Positions 15,919 to 24,463 of a DNA stretch of 64,000 bases are shown here, one piece after another. The stretch lies in contig NZ_CP131130.1 in the NCBI RefSeq assembly GCF_033705735.1, positions 3,472,492 through 3,536,491 on the forward strand, read 5' to 3'. A model generated the notes under the pieces. That model did not search any database, was not told where the DNA came from, and was given only the letters and a program-made list of their open reading frames with translations. The translations under genes were made by a program, and so were the position numbers. Position 1 is the stretch's first letter. Each line of letters starts with the position of its first letter. The stretch is from Shinella zoogloeoides. GTDB taxonomy: Bacteria; Pseudomonadota; Alphaproteobacteria; Rhizobiales; Rhizobiaceae.

Positions 15919-16758
15919 ATGGAACAGGAAGACGATTTTCTCGCCTCGAAATATGTCGAGTACCGCAAGGCTTGCAGGGAAGCCGTGGCATTTACGCCCT
16001 TCATGCCCTATGGCTGGTTCAAACCGCCCCAGACAGTCCGGCTGGATAGCGAGTTCGGCCTTCAGCAAATGGCCTATCGCGATCTCGCGGATGATGCCGC
16101 ACGCGACCTCGCAAACGGGATCAATCACCTGATCGGCCTCACCACGCGTCTGGAAGCATGGGGCAGCGTCATCGAAGCGCTTGATGTCCAGCAGACGAAC
16201 CAATTGCTGCATGAGTTCGTGCAGGATCTGGCTTCAACGGCGCTGCTCAGCCCATACACGCTCAAGGCCCGGTTCTTCTTTGCGGTCGCGCATCTGTCCC
16301 ATCAAGCGAACCGGGTTTCCCAGGGAAACGAATGGGCGGATGATCTTACCGCTCTGCCGGAGGACTGGGGCATCAAGGAAGAGGTGGCGGTCAAGGCCGC
16401 AAAACCTTGGCGCTCCTGGAAGAAATTGAACCGGGCGCTCAACACCGTCGACATGGGCGACTACAAGACCGCCACGGATGATTTCCGGAGTAAGCACACC
16501 CACAGGTTCACGTCACGGGTCGAGCTTGGGCTATCCCAATCTATCAAGCGCATTTGGGCAAAGGGCGAAAAAGCGCCCTCTTATGGAATCGGGGGCTCGC
16601 CGCCGCTTAAACTGGACGCGGTTGTCCAGGAACTTAAAACCCAATGCGTCCGCCTGTCAGCCTGCTACGCTGAGTTTCAGAAGCTTGTCGCGGAGCAGAG
16701 CGAGGCATTGTTCGGGAATACCGCGGACCCGCGAGAGTGCGGACGGGCTCTGCCGTGA
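15919..16758 (+). CDS. hypothetical island protein
   Basis: A 279-aa protein with no family I recognise. It is soluble, has no signal peptide and is rich in predicted helix (ARDLANGINHLIGLTTRLEAWGSVIEAL; TQCVRLSACYAEFQKLVAEQSEAL near the C-terminus). I chose the ATG at 15919. A GTG at 15838 overlapping the previous stop would also be in frame, but it would translate repeat B. It is separated from the methyltransferase operon by repeat B and may be a separate cargo unit. Confidence 0.6.
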   Translation: MEQEDDFLASKYVEYRKACREAVAFTPFMPYGWFKPPQTVRLDSEFGLQQMAYRDLADDAARDLANGINHLIGLTTRLEAWGSVIEALDVQQTNQLLHEFVQDLASTALLSPYTLKARFFFAVAHLSHQANRVSQGNEWADDLTALPEDWGIKEEVAVKAAKPWRSWKKLNRALNTVDMGDYKTATDDFRSKHTHRFTSRVELGLSQSIKRIWAKGEKAPSYGIGGSPPLKLDAVVQELKTQCVRLSACYAEFQKLVAEQSEALFGNTADPRECGRALP

Positions 16759-17346
16759 CGGGTTAAGGGTCGGGAGAGGGCTTCCGGCACCCATCGCGGA
16801 GAACCGCGATGTTTCGACATGACGGCACGGCGCCTGGCGAATGGTGATAATCTCGGTAAGCTCGGAAGCTAGCCACTCGACGAGTGAACCGCGTTCACGT
16901 TTCAAGAACTGCCCCCAGCCAGCCGCCAACGTGAGATGCTGCCTGAGGTCGCAAGTTTGCTTTTAAAAATCGCAGCTTAGCGGATGTTTGGCCGCGTAAT
17001 TTTGGCGCCTATACCGTCAGGTAAAATGACCAACGCCGAAACCGATATAATCCATTTAAATCAAAATCCTAGGTAGATATAATATACCGTCAGATCATAT
17101 CTTGGCCTGACGGTATATAAATTTCATTCGCACAGCGGGTCGTCCCGCACCGTCAAATCTACCGTCAAATTTTTTCGCTACTCTCTATGGAGTAGCTACG
17201 AAAACAAAAGAATTCTATTAAATCAAACCGTTATCAGAAACGGGCAATCAATTGATGATCGAAACCCCATGATCAACGGAAACCCCTGATTTTCCCGCCT
17301 TTTCTACGATATTCCACGCTATAGCCGCCGATCGCCGCCGATTCCC
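16759..17346. other. right end of the island, non-coding with repeats
   Basis: There is no intact gene. A hairpin ATCGCGG-agaa-CCGCGAT (16793-16810) follows the last gene. A 90-codon minus frame (16929-16657) starts only at TTG and may be a gene fragment. From 17011 the DNA is AT-rich and holds five ACCGTCA repeats. Near 17170-17204 a bulged hairpin (CTACTC / GAGTAG) lies between T and A runs. Just before the guaA end, GCCGCCGAT is repeated in tandem. Confidence 0.6.
17011..17170. repeat. cluster of ACCGTCA repeats, integrase arm-site-like
   Basis: ATACCGTCAG occurs at 17011-17020. The perfect 12-bp inverted pair ATATACCGTCAG (17082-17093) and CTGACGGTATAT (17107-17118) follows. ACCGTCAAAT lies in tandem at 17149 and 17161, 12 bases apart. 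Short repeated sites like these beside an attachment core are typical arm-binding sites of tyrosine recombinases and excisionases. Alternatively the inverted pair may be a promoter operator. Confidence 0.55.
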
Positions 17347-17364
17347 CTACTCCCACTCGATCGT
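17347..17364 (-). repeat. guaA-proximal attachment site
   Basis: The last six codons of guaA including stop (TIEWE). They share the TCCCACTC core (plus strand) and 14 of 18 bases with the distal copy at 9461-9478, so the reading frame of guaA is kept intact by the insertion. Confidence 0.75.
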
Positions 17365-18909
17365 GCCCGGCGGCTTCGACGTCACGTCGTAGACGACGCG
17401 GTTGATGCCGCGGACTTCGTTGATGATGCGGGTGGCGGCGCGGCCGAGGAAGTTCATGTCGTAGTGGTAGAAATCGGCGGTCATGCCGTCGACGGAGGTG
17501 ACGGCGCGGAGCGCACAGACGAATTCGTAGGTGCGGCCGTCGCCCATGACGCCGACGGTCTGGACGGGCAGCAGCACGGCGAAGGCCTGCCAGATCTTGT
17601 CGTAGAGGCCGGCCTTGCGGATCTCGTCGAGATAGATGGCGTCGGCTTCGCGCAGGATCTCCAGCTTGTCGCGGGTGATGCCGCCCGGGCAGCGGATGGC
17701 AAGGCCCGGACCCGGGAAGGGATGGCGACCGATGAACGAATCGGGCAGGCCGAGTTCGCGGCCGAGCACGCGCACTTCGTCCTTGAAGAGCTCGCGCAGC
17801 GGCTCGACGAGCTTCATGTTCATGCGCTCGGGCAGGCCGCCGACATTGTGGTGCGACTTGATCGTGACCGAGGGGCCGCCGGTGAAGGAGACGCTTTCGA
17901 TGACATCAGGATAGAGCGTGCCCTGGGCGAGGAATTCCGCGCCGCCGAGCTTGCCGGCCTCTTCCTCGAAGACCTCGATGAACAGGCGGCCGATGATCTT
18001 GCGCTTGGTTTCCGGGTCGGAAACGCCTTCCAGCTCGCCGACGAAGCGGTCGACGGCGTCGACATGGATGAGGTGCAGGTTGTAGTGCTCGCGGAACATG
18101 GCGACGACGTCGGCCGCCTCGTTCTTGCGCATCAGGCCATGGTCGACGAGGATGCAGGTGAGCTGCGCGCCGACTGCCTCATGGATGAGGAGGGCCGCGA
18201 CGGATGAGTCGACGCCGCCCGAAAGGGCGCAGATGACGCGCTTGTCGCCGACCTGCTCGCGGATCGCTTCCACGGCGCGGGCGCGGTAGGCGGACATCGA
18301 CCAGTCGCCCTTGATGCCGGCGATCTTGTGCACGAAGTTGGAGAGCAGCTTGGCGCCATCGGGCGTGTGCACCACTTCCGGGTGGAACATCGTCGTGTAG
18401 TAGCGCTTCGCCTCGTTGACGCAGATGGCGAAGGGGGCGTTTTCGGAAACGCCGATGATCTCGAAGCCTTCAGGGGCGACGGTGACGCGGTCGCCGTGGC
18501 TCATCCAGACCGGATATTTCTTGCCGACGTCCCAGAAGCCTTCGAAGAGCGGGCTGTCCTTGAGAATCTCCACATCGGCGCGGCCGAATTCGCGGGCATG
18601 GCCACCCTCGACGGTGCCGCCGAGCTGGGTAGCGAGCGTCTGCTGACCGTAGCAGATGCCGAGGATCGGCAGGCCGGAATCGAAGACGATCTGCGGTGCG
18701 CGCGGGCTGCCCTGGTCGAGAACGGAAGCGGGACCGCCGGAGAAGATGACCGCCTTCGGCTTCATGCGGTGGAAGGCTTCCTCCGCCGACTGGAAGGGGA
18801 TGATCTCGCAATAGACGCCTGCTTCGCGCACGCGCCGCCCGATGAGCTGCGTCACCTGGCTGCCGAAATCGATGATGAGAACGCTGTCGGGATGGGCTGT
18901 CTGGGTCAT
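17347..18909 (-). CDS. guaA: GMP synthase (glutamine-hydrolysing)
   Basis: Cytoplasmic enzyme converting XMP to GMP with ATP and glutamine, 520 aa as usual. The class I amidotransferase domain carries C86 in GICYGQQ and FHPEV near 177. The ATP-pyrophosphatase loop SGGVDSSV lies near 230. The C-terminal dimerisation domain ends in the invariant TIEWE. Its 3' end is the attachment site of the island that follows. Confidence 0.98.
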   Translation of the reverse strand: MTQTAHPDSVLIIDFGSQVTQLIGRRVREAGVYCEIIPFQSAEEAFHRMKPKAVIFSGGPASVLDQGSPRAPQIVFDSGLPILGICYGQQTLATQLGGTVEGGHAREFGRADVEILKDSPLFEGFWDVGKKYPVWMSHGDRVTVAPEGFEIIGVSENAPFAICVNEAKRYYTTMFHPEVVHTPDGAKLLSNFVHKIAGIKGDWSMSAYRARAVEAIREQVGDKRVICALSGGVDSSVAALLIHEAVGAQLTCILVDHGLMRKNEAADVVAMFREHYNLHLIHVDAVDRFVGELEGVSDPETKRKIIGRLFIEVFEEEAGKLGGAEFLAQGTLYPDVIESVSFTGGPSVTIKSHHNVGGLPERMNMKLVEPLRELFKDEVRVLGRELGLPDSFIGRHPFPGPGLAIRCPGGITRDKLEILREADAIYLDEIRKAGLYDKIWQAFAVLLPVQTVGVMGDGRTYEFVCALRAVTSVDGMTADFYHYDMNFLGRAATRIINEVRGINRVVYDVTSKPPGTIEWE

Positions 18910-18963
18910 GGCGAGCCTTTAAAGAATATCCTTGCGGCGTGCAACGGGGAAAAAGCCGGTTTC

Positions 18964-19608
18964 TCAGCCTTTGAGCACGAGCGTTCCGTCGGCGGCAGTG
19001 GTTTCCAGCCTGTCGACGGCGGCGGCGAGCCTTTCGTCGATCACATGCAGGTATTCCGTCCAGTCGCCGATATGGGTGAGCTCGGCCTTGCCGTCGGAAA
19101 TGCCGCGAAGCGCGACAAGCCGGACGCCGAAGGCCTGGCAGGCGCGCAGCTCCGCATAGGTCTCCATTTCCACCATGTCCGCGTCGATGGCGGCATAGGC
19201 GGGGCCGGAAACCACGTTGGCGCCCGTCGAGAGCCGGGCTTCCGGCAGGCCCGGCACATGCACGGTCAGCGGCACCTCCGCCGGCAGGTCGAGGAAGGGC
19301 GTCGCGCCGCGGGTGAAGCCGAGGGGCGAGGCATCCATGTCGCGATAGGAAACGGAGGTGGCCTGGTAGACGCCGGCCTGCTTCAGCCCCGCCGAGCCGG
19401 CTGAGCCGAGCGAGACGACGAGGTCGGGCAGGTTCCCCTCCGCCTCCAGGTGGCAGAGGGCGAGCGTCAGCTGCACGGCGGCCTCGACGGGGCCGACGCC
19501 GGTCATCAATGGCGTCATGCGAGCCCTGAGATGCGGGCCGTATTCGGCGTCGACGGCCATGACATAGAGGATGCGGTAGCGGCCGGCGGTCTTGAGGACG
19601 AAGCTCAT
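18964..19608 (-). CDS. mtnN: 5'-methylthioadenosine/S-adenosylhomocysteine nucleosidase-like protein
   Basis: A 214-aa phosphorylase-fold nucleosidase that would cleave methylthioadenosine or SAH to adenine and a thioribosyl sugar. It shows AVDAEYGP at the start, the GVGPVEAA loop, LVVSLGSAG, the substrate-binding VEMETYAELRACQAFGV and RGISDGK. This is the shorter rhizobial form. Its ATG overlaps the stop of the thioesterase gene by four bases, so the pair is cotranscribed. Confidence 0.88.
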   Translation of the reverse strand: MSFVLKTAGRYRILYVMAVDAEYGPHLRARMTPLMTGVGPVEAAVQLTLALCHLEAEGNLPDLVVSLGSAGSAGLKQAGVYQATSVSYRDMDASPLGFTRGATPFLDLPAEVPLTVHVPGLPEARLSTGANVVSGPAYAAIDADMVEMETYAELRACQAFGVRLVALRGISDGKAELTHIGDWTEYLHVIDERLAAAVDRLETTAADGTLVLKG

Positions 19609-20054
19609 TCGGTGATGTCCTCCCGCCCGCGCACCACCATCATCGTGCCGGTCATCGACGCGATCAGCTTGGCCGGCCCGTCTGTCAGGGCATAGCCGCG
19701 CCCGTCGGCGACGATGATGTTGCTGCCCGGCTTGGTGACTTCGCCGCGGAACAGGAAGCGCTCGCCCCGCCCCGGCGACAGGAGGTTGACCTTGAACTCG
19801 ATGGTGAGGATCGAGGCATCCGCATCGATGACGGTATAGGCGGCATAGCCGCAGGCCGTGTCGAGCGCGGCGGAAATGATGCCGGCATGCAGGAAACCGT
19901 GCTGCTGCGTCAGCTTCTCGTCGAAGGGCAGCTCGATTTCTACCGTGCCGTGGGAAATGCGGGTGAGCTCGGCGCCGATCAGCCGCATGGCGGCCTGCCG
20001 TTCGAAACTTCTCGAGACGCGGTCGGCGAAACCCGACGGAGGAAAGCCTGTCAT
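19605..20054 (-). CDS. PaaI-family hotdog-fold thioesterase
   Basis: A 149-aa acyl-CoA thioesterase of the PaaI/hotdog type. The QQHGFLHAGIISAALDTACGYAA segment is the family's signature helix, and LTIEFKVNLLSPGRGERFLFRGEV forms the central sheet. The ATG at 20054 is chosen over an in-frame start at 20162, because the extra 36 residues are not family-like and overlap tspO. It is coupled to mtnN by a four-base overlap. The substrate is unknown. Confidence 0.88.
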   Translation of the reverse strand: MTGFPPSGFADRVSRSFERQAAMRLIGAELTRISHGTVEIELPFDEKLTQQHGFLHAGIISAALDTACGYAAYTVIDADASILTIEFKVNLLSPGRGERFLFRGEVTKPGSNIIVADGRGYALTDGPAKLIASMTGTMMVVRGREDITE

Positions 20055-20148
20055 GATCCCACTATCGCCGGAACGCCGGCCCTGAACCGAAGGTGGCCGA
20101 GGTTTGCACGGCGCATGCTGCACTGCAAGCGCCGGGCGGCGATATCCC

Positions 20149-20604
20149 TCAGTTGAGGACAAGAATCGCGCCGTTGAGCGCCGTCGCGAAGAGGACCCAG
20201 GCGAGATAGGGCAGGAAGGCGAGGGCCGACGGGCGGTCCTGCCGCCAGGATGCGGCGATGAAGCCGGCGACGGCGATATCGAGGGCGAGGATGACGATCA
20301 TCGCCGATGCCGGATCCTCAAGGCCGAAGAATACCGGTGTCCAGGCGAAGTTGAGGATGAGCTGCGCGAACCAGAACCGCATGGCCATGGATCGGCGGAA
20401 TGCAAGCCAGGTGCGGGCGCCCACCACGCCGATGATCAGGTAGAGGATGCTCCAGACCGGCGCGAACAGCCAGTTGGGCGGGTTGAAGGCGGGCTTGGCG
20501 AGCGAGGCATACCAGCCGCCGGGAACCGTGTTGGCGCCGATGACGAGGCCGCCGCCGAGAACGAGGATGATGAAGGCGAGATAGACGAGGGGTTTGTTGC
20601 TCAT
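20149..20604 (-). CDS. tspO: TspO/MBR-family membrane protein
   Basis: A 151-aa protein with five membrane helices, the normal TspO length. It has the family motifs GGWYASLAKPAFNPPNWLFAPVWSILY in the first loop and LNFAWTPVFFG in the third helix. It binds porphyrins or tetrapyrroles in the bacterial membrane and modulates stress or pigment gene expression in alphaproteobacteria. Confidence 0.94.
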   Translation of the reverse strand: MSNKPLVYLAFIILVLGGGLVIGANTVPGGWYASLAKPAFNPPNWLFAPVWSILYLIIGVVGARTWLAFRRSMAMRFWFAQLILNFAWTPVFFGLEDPASAMIVILALDIAVAGFIAASWRQDRPSALAFLPYLAWVLFATALNGAILVLN

Positions 20605-20648
20605 GCCCTCAGAGCTAGTGCGCGCCGTGCCTTCGTCCAGAGCGGCGG

Positions 20649-21752
20649 TCAGCGCTGTGGCATCAGGCCGGCAATGTGCTGGTCCCAGGCGACATCCGCG
20701 CGCCGGCCGGCAAAACGGCCGTCATAGGAGGAGACGGCAAAGCCGTGCGGCGCGGCGGCGATGCCGGCGGCATCCGCGACCGCCTCGTCCCTGACGACGC
20801 GGCCGGTCTTGGCCTCCAGCACGACGAAGCGTCCGCCGTTCGGCGAGGTGAGGCCGACGAGCCCCTCGCGCCGGTTGACGGCGATGGCGCCGACATAGTT
20901 GGCAAGGCCGATCGTGGTTTCTTCCGGAAGGTCGATAAAGGCGAGGTCCTCGCCCTTGCCGAAATGGCCCACGAGCGGCGGCAGGTCGTTGCGCGGCCCC
21001 TCGTACTGGCAGGCGAACCAGATGCGGCCTTTGTCGTCGAGGTCGATATGGCGCGTGGAGAGCTGGCGCAGCTTCTCCGGCAGCGCGTGGCGCTCGACAA
21101 GTGCTCCCGTCGCCGCGTCGATCAAGGCGAGCGAGGGCTCCATATGGTCGAGATTGAGCTTGGTACGGCCGAAATCCGGATGGGTCTCGATGCCGCCGTT
21201 CGCCGCGATCAGGAACCTCCCGTCGTCGCTGACGGAAAGGTCGTGCGTGCCGATCCCGTAGGTCGAGTATTCGCCGATGCGGCGGTAGCCATCGCGGGCG
21301 TCGTAGAGGCCGATGACGCCGCGATTGGCGTCGAAGTCGTTCTCGCTGGCATAGAGCAGCCTGCCGTCCGGCGAGAAGCAGCCATGGCCGAAGAAATGGC
21401 GCTCCTGCGCGGCGGCGATGGTGCGCGGCTCCGCCTGGCCGCTCCGGTCGATGACGAGCGCGAAGGTGCCGGGACGGCGGGCGAAGGCGACGAGATGGTT
21501 CGTCGCGGGCGAAAAGGCCATGCCGTGGCTGCGGGCGGGAAGCGCCGTGCGGTCGATCACCGTCCCGTCCTCGGCCAGCACCGCGATGCCGAAGCGGCCG
21601 TCGCTGCCCATATAACCGGAGGCGAAGACGGCGTCGGTGCGGGCGAGCGCGAAGGCCGGGCCGGCGCCGAGCGACGCAGCGAAGGCCGTGCCCGCCATGC
21701 GCAGGAAGGCACGGCGGTCGAGCGCGGCGCTGGGCAGGCCCATGGCTTCCAT
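20649..21752 (-). CDS. DUF1513 protein, Tat-exported beta-propeller
   Basis: A 367-aa periplasmic protein with a twin-arginine signal (DRRAFLRMAG, then an alanine-rich segment ending GPAFA). The body looks like repeated propeller blades (HFFGHGCFSPDGRLLYASEND; GTHDLSVSDDGRFLIAANGG). DUF1513 proteins lie at the end of imelysin/dihaem-oxidoreductase operons in rhizobia, as here. Its ATG shares one base with the stop of the preceding imelysin gene. The role in iron uptake is inferred from context. Confidence 0.9.
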   Translation of the reverse strand: MEAMGLPSAALDRRAFLRMAGTAFAASLGAGPAFALARTDAVFASGYMGSDGRFGIAVLAEDGTVIDRTALPARSHGMAFSPATNHLVAFARRPGTFALVIDRSGQAEPRTIAAAQERHFFGHGCFSPDGRLLYASENDFDANRGVIGLYDARDGYRRIGEYSTYGIGTHDLSVSDDGRFLIAANGGIETHPDFGRTKLNLDHMEPSLALIDAATGALVERHALPEKLRQLSTRHIDLDDKGRIWFACQYEGPRNDLPPLVGHFGKGEDLAFIDLPEETTIGLANYVGAIAVNRREGLVGLTSPNGGRFVVLEAKTGRVVRDEAVADAAGIAAAPHGFAVSSYDGRFAGRRADVAWDQHIAGLMPQR

Positions 21753-22882
21753 CAGTCGCCGTCCGCGAAGGAGAAGCCGGCGCCGAGGCCGATCGCGCCG
21801 CCGAAATCACCGTTGAGCGCCAGGATCAGGTCGCGGGTATTGGTGAGGAGGAAGCCGATCTTCTTCTCGTCCGCCGGCGTGGAGACGGCCTTCTCGATGT
21901 CTGGGTCGACGGTCTGTGCGACGCCGCGTAGTGCCTTCATCGCGAAATCGACATTGCCGCTGAGCGACGTGCGGCCGGGATCGACGAATTCGGCGATGCC
22001 GGACCGGTCGAAGAGCGTCTGCAGGCCTTCGAGATTGGCGTCGATCGAGGTCCAGGTGTTGCCGGAGCGCCAGAAGACCGCCGATTTCGGCCGCGGCGTG
22101 CCGCCCTTGCGGTAGAAGGTCTCGATGCGCTGGTCGCGCACCGCTTCCGTCCCGTGCACGAGAATGCCGAGCAGGGCGGTCATCGCCTCCCGGCCGGTGC
22201 GGAAGACGGGGTTCTGCGGTCCCGGATGCTTCCAGTGCTGCTGGACGCCGTCGGGCGCGTCCCAGGCCGCCGTGAGCTGCCCGGCCGTCGTCTCGATATG
22301 GCTGGCGACGGCGGCGGCGTAGCGGCAGCGGAAGCTTTCCGGCGTCTTTGTAAGGTCTTCGGAACCCGTGCCGTAGAGCGCGAATTCAAGCGCGCCGAAC
22401 CCCTGGATGGCGACGCTCTTTTCGCCCATTGCCGCGGCCTTGGTGTCCGCCTCGTCCGCCTTCTGGAGCAGCGCCTGCACCTGCTTGAGGCCGGTGCTCT
22501 TGCGGTCGGGGTAGAAGAGGATGCGCTCGAAGCGGTTGTCATCGAGAACGGGGCCGATGCGCACCATCTCGATGCGGCCCCAGTCCGCGACGGCCTGCCG
22601 GAAGGCGTCGTCCACTGCCTTGCGCGAATCGTCCGAAGGCGCCTTGCAGAAGGCGGTCGTCGCCTCGGCCAGCTCGCCGGCGGATGCCTCGAATGCCCGG
22701 TAGCCGGGGCGGATGACGTCGTCGACGGCATGGGTCATGACGCCGACGACGCTCTCGTCGGTGAGCTCGGGCGGCGCGGCCGTCGCCTCTTCCTGCGCCA
22801 TGGCCGGAAGGGCGGTGGAAAGCATCAGGCTTGCCCCGGCAAGGGCGGCGAAACGCAGCAGGGATGAACGCAGCATCGGCAT
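21752..22882 (-). CDS. imelysin-family periplasmic protein (second copy)
   Basis: A 376-aa exported protein with a cleavable signal peptide ending at about ALPAMAQ. It has the two-bundle helical layout of imelysin/IrpA proteins. The family GxHxxE metal motif appears as GFGALE (in IQGFGALEFALYG), so the histidine is lost, unlike the first copy in this operon. The start directly follows the dihaem oxidoreductase gene without a gap. A periplasmic iron-related role is inferred. Confidence 0.88.
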   Translation of the reverse strand: MPMLRSSLLRFAALAGASLMLSTALPAMAQEEATAAPPELTDESVVGVMTHAVDDVIRPGYRAFEASAGELAEATTAFCKAPSDDSRKAVDDAFRQAVADWGRIEMVRIGPVLDDNRFERILFYPDRKSTGLKQVQALLQKADEADTKAAAMGEKSVAIQGFGALEFALYGTGSEDLTKTPESFRCRYAAAVASHIETTAGQLTAAWDAPDGVQQHWKHPGPQNPVFRTGREAMTALLGILVHGTEAVRDQRIETFYRKGGTPRPKSAVFWRSGNTWTSIDANLEGLQTLFDRSGIAEFVDPGRTSLSGNVDFAMKALRGVAQTVDPDIEKAVSTPADEKKIGFLLTNTRDLILALNGDFGGAIGLGAGFSFADGD

Positions 22883-24418
22883 CTACAGGCTCTCCAGGAA
22901 GGTCAGAAGGGCGTCCCGGTCCTGCTTTTCCAGCGCGGCGAAGCGGTCGCGCGCCGCCTGTGCCTCCCCGCCGTGCCAGAGAATGGCCTCGGTGAGGTTG
23001 CGGGCGCGCCCGTCGTGCAGGAAGAACGTATGGCCGTTGACGGTTTTTGTAAGGCCGATACCCCAGAGCGGCGGCGTGCGCCACTCCCTTCCGGTCGCAA
23101 CGCCCACCGGCTGCCCGTCCGCAAGGCCTTCGCCCATGTCGTGCAGCAGGAAATCGGAATAGGGCCAGATGAGCTGGAAGGCATGGGCCTTGTTGCCGGC
23201 ATCGCGCCGGGTCACGAATTTCGGATGGTGGCAGGAGACGCAGCCGGTCTCGTAGAAGACCCGCTTGCCGGCGAGCGTTTCGGGGAAGCTCGCCTTGCGC
23301 CGCGCCGGCACCGCGAGGTTCTCGGCATAGAAGGTGACGAGGTCCATGACCGGCGGCGGCGCCTCGGCATCGCCAAGGCGCTTCTGCACGCCGTTGGGCC
23401 GTTCGAGGCAGGCGGTCTGGGCGGGGGTGCAATCGCCGTCGTGGAGCGGCACTTCCGGCGTCGATATGCCGATGTCCATGGCGAAGGCCTCGGCGCTCTG
23501 CTGGCGCACGGTGGCGGCTTGCGCCTTCCAGCCGAACCGGCCGAGCGTCTTTCTGCCGGTGGCCGGGTCGATGGCGACGGCGGCCTTGCCGCTGATGCCG
23601 TCGCCGTCCGCGTCGTCGGGATCGGCCAGCGCCAGGATGTCGGCCTCGTGGATCGCCTGCACGAGACCGAGGCCGAGCATCGGCTGGGTGACGCGCGGCG
23701 AGAGCGTCGTCGCCGGATCGAGGTCGCCATAGGCGAGGTCGGTGATGGAATAGGTGGGGCGGCGCAGCCTCACGACCTCGCCGCCGGCAAGCGTCACCGG
23801 CTCTTCCCTGTAGTCGATGGCCATGTGGCCCTCGGCCTTGAGGCCGGGAATGGCCTGGTCCTGAAGCTGGCGGCCGTAGATGGGGTCGGGCAGGCTCATC
23901 GCATGGAAGCTCTTCAGCGCCGCCTCTTCCTCCGCCGTCGCTGCGGGCCGGGCAAGGCGCAGGAACATCGAGGTCGCGTCCGCCGCGCCCTCCGGCGGAT
24001 GGCCGCGCCCGTCCTTGATGTGACAGGACTGGCAGGAGCGCGCGTTGTAGAGCGGGCCGAGCCCGTCGGAGGCCTGCGTGGAGGAGGGGGAGGAGACCCA
24101 GAGTTTCTGGAAGAGCGCGTTGCCGAGCTTGAAGGTCCCGCGCTCCTCGAAGGTGATGTTCTCCGAGAAATGCGAGAAGCTGTTCACGTCGACGCTCGCA
24201 AGCGAGGTGGCGGCGCCGGCGGACATGGCCTCGTATTGCTCGGCCTTGGAGAAATCCGTCGCCAATGCCGTCACGGCGGCGACGCGCTTCAGGTCCTTCG
24301 CGGAAAGGTCTTCGCGCTCACGGGTGGCCGAATACGCGCTGCCGATGACGAAAACGCCCGCCGCGACGGTGAACGCGGCGGAAACCGCGAGCAGGCGACG
24401 GGCGGGGCGTTCTGTCAT
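22883..24418 (-). CDS. dihaem c-type oxidoreductase (DUF1111)
   Basis: A 511-aa periplasmic cytochrome of the thiol-oxidoreductase-like DUF1111 family. It has an N-terminal membrane or signal segment (LLAVSAAFTVAAGVFVIGSAYS) and two haem c sites, CQSCH near 134 and CVSCH near 394. It sits between two imelysin genes, which is the standard rhizobial arrangement. It is suspected to handle electron transfer during ferrous or ferric iron uptake, but the reaction has not been shown. Confidence 0.92.
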   Translation of the reverse strand: MTERPARRLLAVSAAFTVAAGVFVIGSAYSATREREDLSAKDLKRVAAVTALATDFSKAEQYEAMSAGAATSLASVDVNSFSHFSENITFEERGTFKLGNALFQKLWVSSPSSTQASDGLGPLYNARSCQSCHIKDGRGHPPEGAADATSMFLRLARPAATAEEEAALKSFHAMSLPDPIYGRQLQDQAIPGLKAEGHMAIDYREEPVTLAGGEVVRLRRPTYSITDLAYGDLDPATTLSPRVTQPMLGLGLVQAIHEADILALADPDDADGDGISGKAAVAIDPATGRKTLGRFGWKAQAATVRQQSAEAFAMDIGISTPEVPLHDGDCTPAQTACLERPNGVQKRLGDAEAPPPVMDLVTFYAENLAVPARRKASFPETLAGKRVFYETGCVSCHHPKFVTRRDAGNKAHAFQLIWPYSDFLLHDMGEGLADGQPVGVATGREWRTPPLWGIGLTKTVNGHTFFLHDGRARNLTEAILWHGGEAQAARDRFAALEKQDRDALLTFLESL

Positions 24419-24463
24419 TGCTGGATCGGGCCGCCGTTCATGCGCGGCGGCCCGCCTTCTATC

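Larger units (their letters stand above)
9461..17364. mobile_element. genomic island inserted in the 3' end of guaA
   Basis: The segment is bounded by two imperfect copies of the guaA tail (9461-9478 and 17347-17364). It differs from its flanks in lower GC, mixed third positions, AT-rich ends and different gene content. The 3' end of guaA is a well-known target of tyrosine-recombinase islands, whose core is GAGTGGGA, and that core is present in both copies. Cargo is an AbiE remnant, a regulator-methyltransferase-nuclease-like-HEPN-like operon and one unknown gene. No recombinase gene is seen, so the element is probably immobile alone or mobilised in trans. Confidence 0.8.

Noticed and set aside
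16657..16929. 90-codon minus-strand frame at the right end of the island
   Set aside because: It starts only at TTG, overlaps the end of the unknown island gene and has no recognisable domain; at best a gene fragment.
9461..17364. Integrase, transposase or conjugation gene inside the island
   Set aside because: Both strands were read; no frame shows the R-H-R-Y pattern of tyrosine recombinases, a DDE transposase or relaxase/type IV secretion motifs.
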